Assembly: GCA_036381835.1 (NCBI GenBank)
Contig: DASVCA010000072.1
Span: 1-15,171 of the forward strand
Origin: DASULK01 sp036381835
GTDB lineage: Bacteria; Actinomycetota; Actinomycetes; Mycobacteriales; Micromonosporaceae
Direction of reading: 5' to 3'
DNA: 15,171 bases
The number at the start of each line of letters is the position of its first letter. Within the stretch, counting starts at the first letter, position 1. The notes under the pieces were generated by a model. The model was not told the DNA's origin, made no database searches, and worked only from the letters and a program-made list of their open reading frames with translations. The translations under genes were made by a program, and so were the position numbers. Shown here in pieces: positions 12,678 through 15,171 of this stretch.

Positions 12678-13370
12678 ATGATCGACGGACCGGTGGTCGC
12701 GGTACGCGGCGAGGTCGTCCGCGAGGTGCCGCCCGAACTCGCCGTCTTCTCGGTGACCGTGCTCGCCCGGGACAAGGAGCGGCGCGCCGTGCTCGACCGG
12801 CTCACGGAGCGGGCCGCCGCGGTCCGCGACCTCGTCGACTCGTACGGGGACGCCGTCGAACGGCGGGAGACCGGCAGCCTGTACGTGCGGCCGGAGCTGA
12901 AACGTGCCGGCGAACGGGTGTCCGCATACCACGGGCAGGTCACCGTCACCGTCACGGTCACCGATTTCACCGTGCTCGCCGAGCTGATGCTGCGCCTGGC
13001 CGACCAGGATCAGGTTAACGTCTCGGGGCCGTGGTGGCAGCTGCGCCCGGACAGCCCGGTGCACCGGGAGGCGCGCCGGGCCGCGATCGCGGCGGCGGTG
13101 CAGCGGGCCCGCGAGTACGCCGACGCGATCGGCGCCCGGGTGACCGGCCTGCTGCAGGTCACCGACGTCGGCATGGCCGACCAGCCGATGACGCTGCTCG
13201 GGACGGCGCGGATGGAGATGGGCGGCGGCCCGCCGCAGCTCGATCTCGACCCGCAGCAGCAGACGGTCCGGGCCGGCGTGGAGGCCCGGTTCACGATCTC
13301 GCAGCCGACGATTCTCGCCGACGGATCGCACCCAGGGCCGACCTCGGCCGACCCTGGTCTTTCGCACTGA
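12678..13370 (+). CDS. SIMPL (DUF541) domain protein
   Basis: The 230-aa product has the SIMPL pattern: an N-terminal strand VVAVRGEVVREVPPELAVF, a long charged helix (ARDKERRAVLDRLTERAA), the YHGQVTVTVTVTDF strand, then a helix RRAAIAAAVQRAREYADAIG followed by a strand with LLQVTDVG. Cellular roles of this family are poorly defined; some members are linked to signalling or to oligomeric ring-like assemblies. There is no signal peptide, so this version appears cytoplasmic, unlike many Gram-negative relatives. I start at ATG 12678; GTG 12672 in frame would add two residues. The last ~20 residues are Gly/Pro/Ser-rich and overlap an inverted repeat. It converges with dapD across 16 nt. Confidence 0.85.
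   Translation: MIDGPVVAVRGEVVREVPPELAVFSVTVLARDKERRAVLDRLTERAAAVRDLVDSYGDAVERRETGSLYVRPELKRAGERVSAYHGQVTVTVTVTDFTVLAELMLRLADQDQVNVSGPWWQLRPDSPVHREARRAAIAAAVQRAREYADAIGARVTGLLQVTDVGMADQPMTLLGTARMEMGGGPPQLDLDPQQQTVRAGVEARFTISQPTILADGSHPGPTSADPGLSH
13332..13357. terminator. Weak candidate terminator hairpin between the convergent SIMPL and dapD genes
   Basis: CCAGGG and CCCTGG form 6-bp arms around a 14-nt loop that contains the palindrome TCGGCCGA (minus strand). It lies inside the last codons of the SIMPL gene and 30 nt downstream of the dapD stop on the minus strand. No U-run is present, and the position inside a coding region weakens the call. Confidence 0.3.
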
Positions 13371-13386
13371 GAGGCGGTTCGCCGAG

Positions 13387-14334
13387 CTACTGGTTGGCGT
13401 GTAGGGCGGCGTTGAGTTCGATGCCGCGCCCGGTGCGGGGGCGGGCCTCCAACGCGCCGGTCACCGAGTTGCGCCAGAAGAGCAGCCCGTCCACCCCGGA
13501 CAGCTCACCGGCCTTGACGACCCGGCCGTCGGGGAGGGTGACCTTGGATGAGGCGGTGATGTAGCAGCCGGCTTCGACGACGCAGTCGTCTCCGAGGGAG
13601 ATGCCGATCCCCGAGTTCGCGCCGAGCAGGCAGCGCTCGCCGATGCGGATTTTCTCTTTGCCGCCGCCGGAGAGGGTGCCCATGATGGACGCGCCGCCGC
13701 CGAGGTCGGAGCCGTCGCCGACGACCACTCCGGCCGAGATGCGCCCTTCGACCATGGACGCGCCGAGCGTGCCCGCGTTGAAGTTGCAGAAGCCTTCGTG
13801 CATGACGGTGGTGCCGGGGGCGAGGTGCGCGCCGAGGCGGACCCGGTCGGCGTCGGCGATCCGCACCCCGGACGGCACCACGTAGTCGGTCATGCGGGGG
13901 AACTTGTCCACGCCGTACACCGCCAGGTGGCGTCCCGCGGCCCGTTCGATGATCCGCAGCTCGTCCACCCGGTCGGGTGGGCAGGGGCCGGCGGAGGTCC
14001 AGGCCACGTTGGCGAGGTGACCGAAGACGCCGTCGAGGTTCACCTCGTTGGGGCGTACCAGGCGGTGGGAGAGCAGGTGCAGTCGGAGGTACGCGTCGGC
14101 GGCGCCGAGCACCGGGTCGGCCAGCGACGCCACCTCGGTGGTGACGACCTCGGTGCGCAGGCCGGGTAGCGGGCGGGGTCCGATCGCGCCGGGCGGCAGC
14201 CCGAGTAGCTGTTCCGGGTCGCCGTCCGGCAGGCCGCCGAGTCCGAGCCGGCCGGCGGGATACCAGGTGTCGAGTACCTGGTCGTCAGCGGTGATGGTGG
14301 CCAGGCCGATGCCCCATGCAGGTCCGGTTTCCAC
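13387..14334 (-). CDS. dapD: Tetrahydrodipicolinate N-succinyltransferase (DapD)
   Basis: This enzyme succinylates tetrahydrodipicolinate from succinyl-CoA, the step before DapC in diaminopimelate synthesis. The 315-aa product is close to M. tuberculosis DapD (317 aa). It begins AWGIGLATITADDQVLDTWY and contains DAYLRLHLLSHRLV, VYGVDKFPRMTDYVV and a left-handed beta-helix of hexapeptide repeats (about 175-280: RLGAHLAPGTTVMHEGF, NAGTLGASMVEGRISAGVVV, GGGASIMGTLSGGG, CLLGANSGIGISLGDD). I chose GTG 14334 because it fits the family N-terminus and lies 7 nt after TAGGGT. GTG 14343 is an alternative. The frame stays open to 14526, but that part does not look like DapD. The gene is divergent from the accessory region at the right edge. 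Confidence 0.95.
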   Translation of the reverse strand: METGPAWGIGLATITADDQVLDTWYPAGRLGLGGLPDGDPEQLLGLPPGAIGPRPLPGLRTEVVTTEVASLADPVLGAADAYLRLHLLSHRLVRPNEVNLDGVFGHLANVAWTSAGPCPPDRVDELRIIERAAGRHLAVYGVDKFPRMTDYVVPSGVRIADADRVRLGAHLAPGTTVMHEGFCNFNAGTLGASMVEGRISAGVVVGDGSDLGGGASIMGTLSGGGKEKIRIGERCLLGANSGIGISLGDDCVVEAGCYITASSKVTLPDGRVVKAGELSGVDGLLFWRNSVTGALEARPRTGRGIELNAALHANQ

Positions 14335-14341
14335 GGTGCCC

Positions 14342-14347
14342 ACCCTA
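14342..14347 (-). promoter_or_regulatory. Candidate -10 box of a leaderless promoter for dapD
   Basis: On the minus strand TAGGGT is followed by exactly 7 nt (GGGCACC) and then the GTG start at 14334, with no ribosome-binding site. The same hexamer precedes the SIMPL gene at a similar spacing. Confidence 0.5.
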
Positions 14348-14402
14348 CCGTTGCGGTCCTCGCCCGACTCGAAGACCGGGTGCCGCGTGAGGTGGGCGGT
14401 GA

Positions 14403-14421
14403 CGGTTGCATCTTGCAACCG
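14403..14421. promoter_or_regulatory. Perfect palindrome upstream of dapD (candidate operator)
   Basis: CGGTTGCA-TCT-TGCAACCG has perfect 8-bp arms around a 3-nt centre. It lies about 70 bp upstream of the dapD start, that is 56 bp upstream of the proposed -10 box. A dyad with TTGCA/TGCAA cores is typical of a dimeric helix-turn-helix operator. It is also short enough to be an RNA hairpin, but it lies in a promoter region rather than after a gene. Confidence 0.45.
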
Positions 14422-14621
14422 CCGGGTCGCCACGACGCTGACCGGTAACCGCACCATGAGCGACGGCGATGGCCGTGGAGCCGATCCCTTCCTGGCCGTC
14501 TGGCTGCCCAGCTTTCTGGTCGTCATCGCGACCGAGTTGGCGACGCTCGGGCCTCACCTTTGCAATCAAGGGTGATGCGGGGATTCGGCACCGTATACCG
14601 TCGAATGACAGGATGGGCTCT

Positions 14622-15056
14622 ATGACGTCTACCGCGAGTCGCGAACATGATCTCCATTTGTGGTCCTTGGTGGTACGCGGCATAACCTGGCTTCAATTAG
14701 GTCTTGGGGCCTGTTACTTCGCCGCGTTTCTTCTCTATGGTTATGCCCGGCTAACAATAGGAAGCCACGATTTGGTTGTAGGTGGAAATTACGACCCGAA
14801 GGCTCTGGGTTCGGGATTCGGTAACGTGGTCGCGTGGGTTCTTCATGTGTTTGGTGTAGGTGCCGCAGTCACCAGTCCATATGCCGGCGTTTTGTTTGGT
14901 CTTTTAGTGTTGCCCGCCTATATGTTTAGTCAGCGAGTGCGGGCAGACTCAGCGATACGTACGCGTGTGGTTGTGGCGCTATGTGTTTCGGTAGCCGTAG
15001 CGATAGTGGGCAGCATGGATGCTGTCTCGGATATTAGACATTGGATGCTGGACTGA
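14622..15056 (+). CDS. Low-GC four-helix membrane protein of unknown function
   Basis: The 144-aa product has a short polar N-terminus (1-20) and about four hydrophobic helices (21-42, 65-83, 85-104, 114-131), with a polar segment GNYDPK between the first two. I recognise no family. The gene stands apart in composition: about 52% G+C over 14701-14760 by my count, with many T- and A-ending codons, against the very GC-rich dap and msh genes. ATG 14622 is preceded by AGGATGGG as ribosome-binding site; ATG 14613 in frame would add three residues. It probably belongs to an accessory segment that continues beyond the window. Confidence 0.7.
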   Translation: MTSTASREHDLHLWSLVVRGITWLQLGLGACYFAAFLLYGYARLTIGSHDLVVGGNYDPKALGSGFGNVVAWVLHVFGVGAAVTSPYAGVLFGLLVLPAYMFSQRVRADSAIRTRVVVALCVSVAVAIVGSMDAVSDIRHWMLD

Positions 15057-15094
15057 TCCCGGTCTCACAAAATCATCACGCAGCACGGAGCGTC

Positions 15095-15171
15095 ATGCAA
15101 AACATGGTGTGGTGGTTCGGGACATTGGCGCCCGTCGCGGCCTCACTGGCTGCGCCAGGACCCGCCTGCTC
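15095..15171 (+). CDS. Possible start of a small exported or membrane protein, cut by the window end
   Basis: From ATG 15095 an open frame runs to the window edge. It reads MQNMVWWFGTLAPVAASLAA and then Pro/Gly-rich residues, which could be a hydrophobic N-terminal segment. GGAG at 15087-15090 precedes it at a short spacing of 4 nt. With only 25 codons visible the gene cannot be confirmed or named. Confidence 0.3.
   Translation, partial: MQNMVWWFGTLAPVAASLAAPGPAC

Larger units (their letters stand above)
14335..14621. other. Intergenic stretch between dapD and the right-edge membrane gene
   Basis: Apart from the -10 box and palindrome listed separately, I see no convincing gene. A 39-codon plus-strand frame from ATG 14456 to TGA 14575 contains a hydrophobic run (FLAVWLPSFLVVIA), but it has no ribosome-binding site and no recognisable family. 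Base composition drops from GC-rich to clearly more A/T past about 14560, suggesting a boundary between core and acquired DNA. Confidence 0.4.

Noticed and set aside
14456..14575. 39-aa ORF MSDGDGRG... as a gene
   Set aside because: There is no ribosome-binding site, no family resemblance and no coupling to a neighbour. It is mentioned only in the intergenic entry.
1..15171. tRNA or rRNA genes, CRISPR arrays, insertion sequences
   Set aside because: I saw no cloverleaf-like sequence, no regularly spaced repeats, and no transposase motifs or terminal inverted repeats in the window.

Overview
The window looks like a chromosomal segment of a high-GC actinobacterium, most likely Micromonosporaceae (Micromonospora-like; the family is inferred, the genus is not proven). 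The evidence is very GC-rich coding with G/C-ending codons, frequent GTG starts, a mycothiol biosynthesis gene (mshB, limited to Actinobacteria), actinobacterial forms of DapD and DapC, and an Sdh1-type succinate dehydrogenase like Mycobacterium tuberculosis Rv0247c-Rv0249c. Several genes also have a TAnnnT -10 box only 6-7 nt before the start codon, which is the actinobacterial leaderless pattern.

Layout. (1) Positions 26-3839, minus strand: a tight sdhC-sdhA-sdhB operon. It encodes a five-helix membrane anchor rich in Cys and His, the FAD subunit, and an iron-sulfur subunit with an unusual tail of about 95 residues. (2) Positions 3840-4019: the operon's upstream region, holding an inverted repeat and a tandem imperfect repeat. 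(3) Positions 4020-5766: a patch of gene debris and accessory genes. It holds a frameshifted HNH-like/zinc-ribbon remnant coupled to a 53-aa zinc-ribbon ORF and ended by a perfect 17-bp hairpin, then a lipoprotein gene, a 5'-truncated secreted-peptide gene, and the 3' end of an oligopeptide-binding protein gene. (4) Positions 5809-7851, minus strand: an S9 (DPP IV-like) peptidase homologue that lacks its nucleophilic serine and its C-terminal histidine. (5) Positions 7944-9818, plus strand: mshB, an overlapping four-helix membrane protein gene, and another small membrane protein gene. (6) Positions 9834-10076, minus strand: an 80-aa orphan domain. (7) Positions 10159-13370, plus strand: 7Fe ferredoxin, dapC, prephenate dehydrogenase and a SIMPL-domain protein. 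(8) Positions 13387-14334, minus strand: dapD. (9) Positions 14622-15171: a markedly less GC-rich membrane protein gene and the start of another small ORF.

How the genes fit together. Sdh1 links the TCA cycle to the quinone pool. DapD and DapC catalyse consecutive steps (succinylation, then transamination) in diaminopimelate/lysine synthesis. TyrA feeds tyrosine synthesis, and MshB makes the mycothiol precursor GlcN-Ins. The order mshB - membrane protein - ... - ferredoxin - dapC resembles M. tuberculosis Rv1170-Rv1171 ... Rv1177-Rv1178, so this part is conserved core genome. The 4.0-5.8 kb patch and the right edge look like accessory DNA. I found no complete novel defence or mobile system. 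The most unusual items are the pseudo-peptidase, the SdhB tail with its internal ribosome-binding site, the dapC start without ATG/GTG/TTG, and the cluster of leaderless starts.
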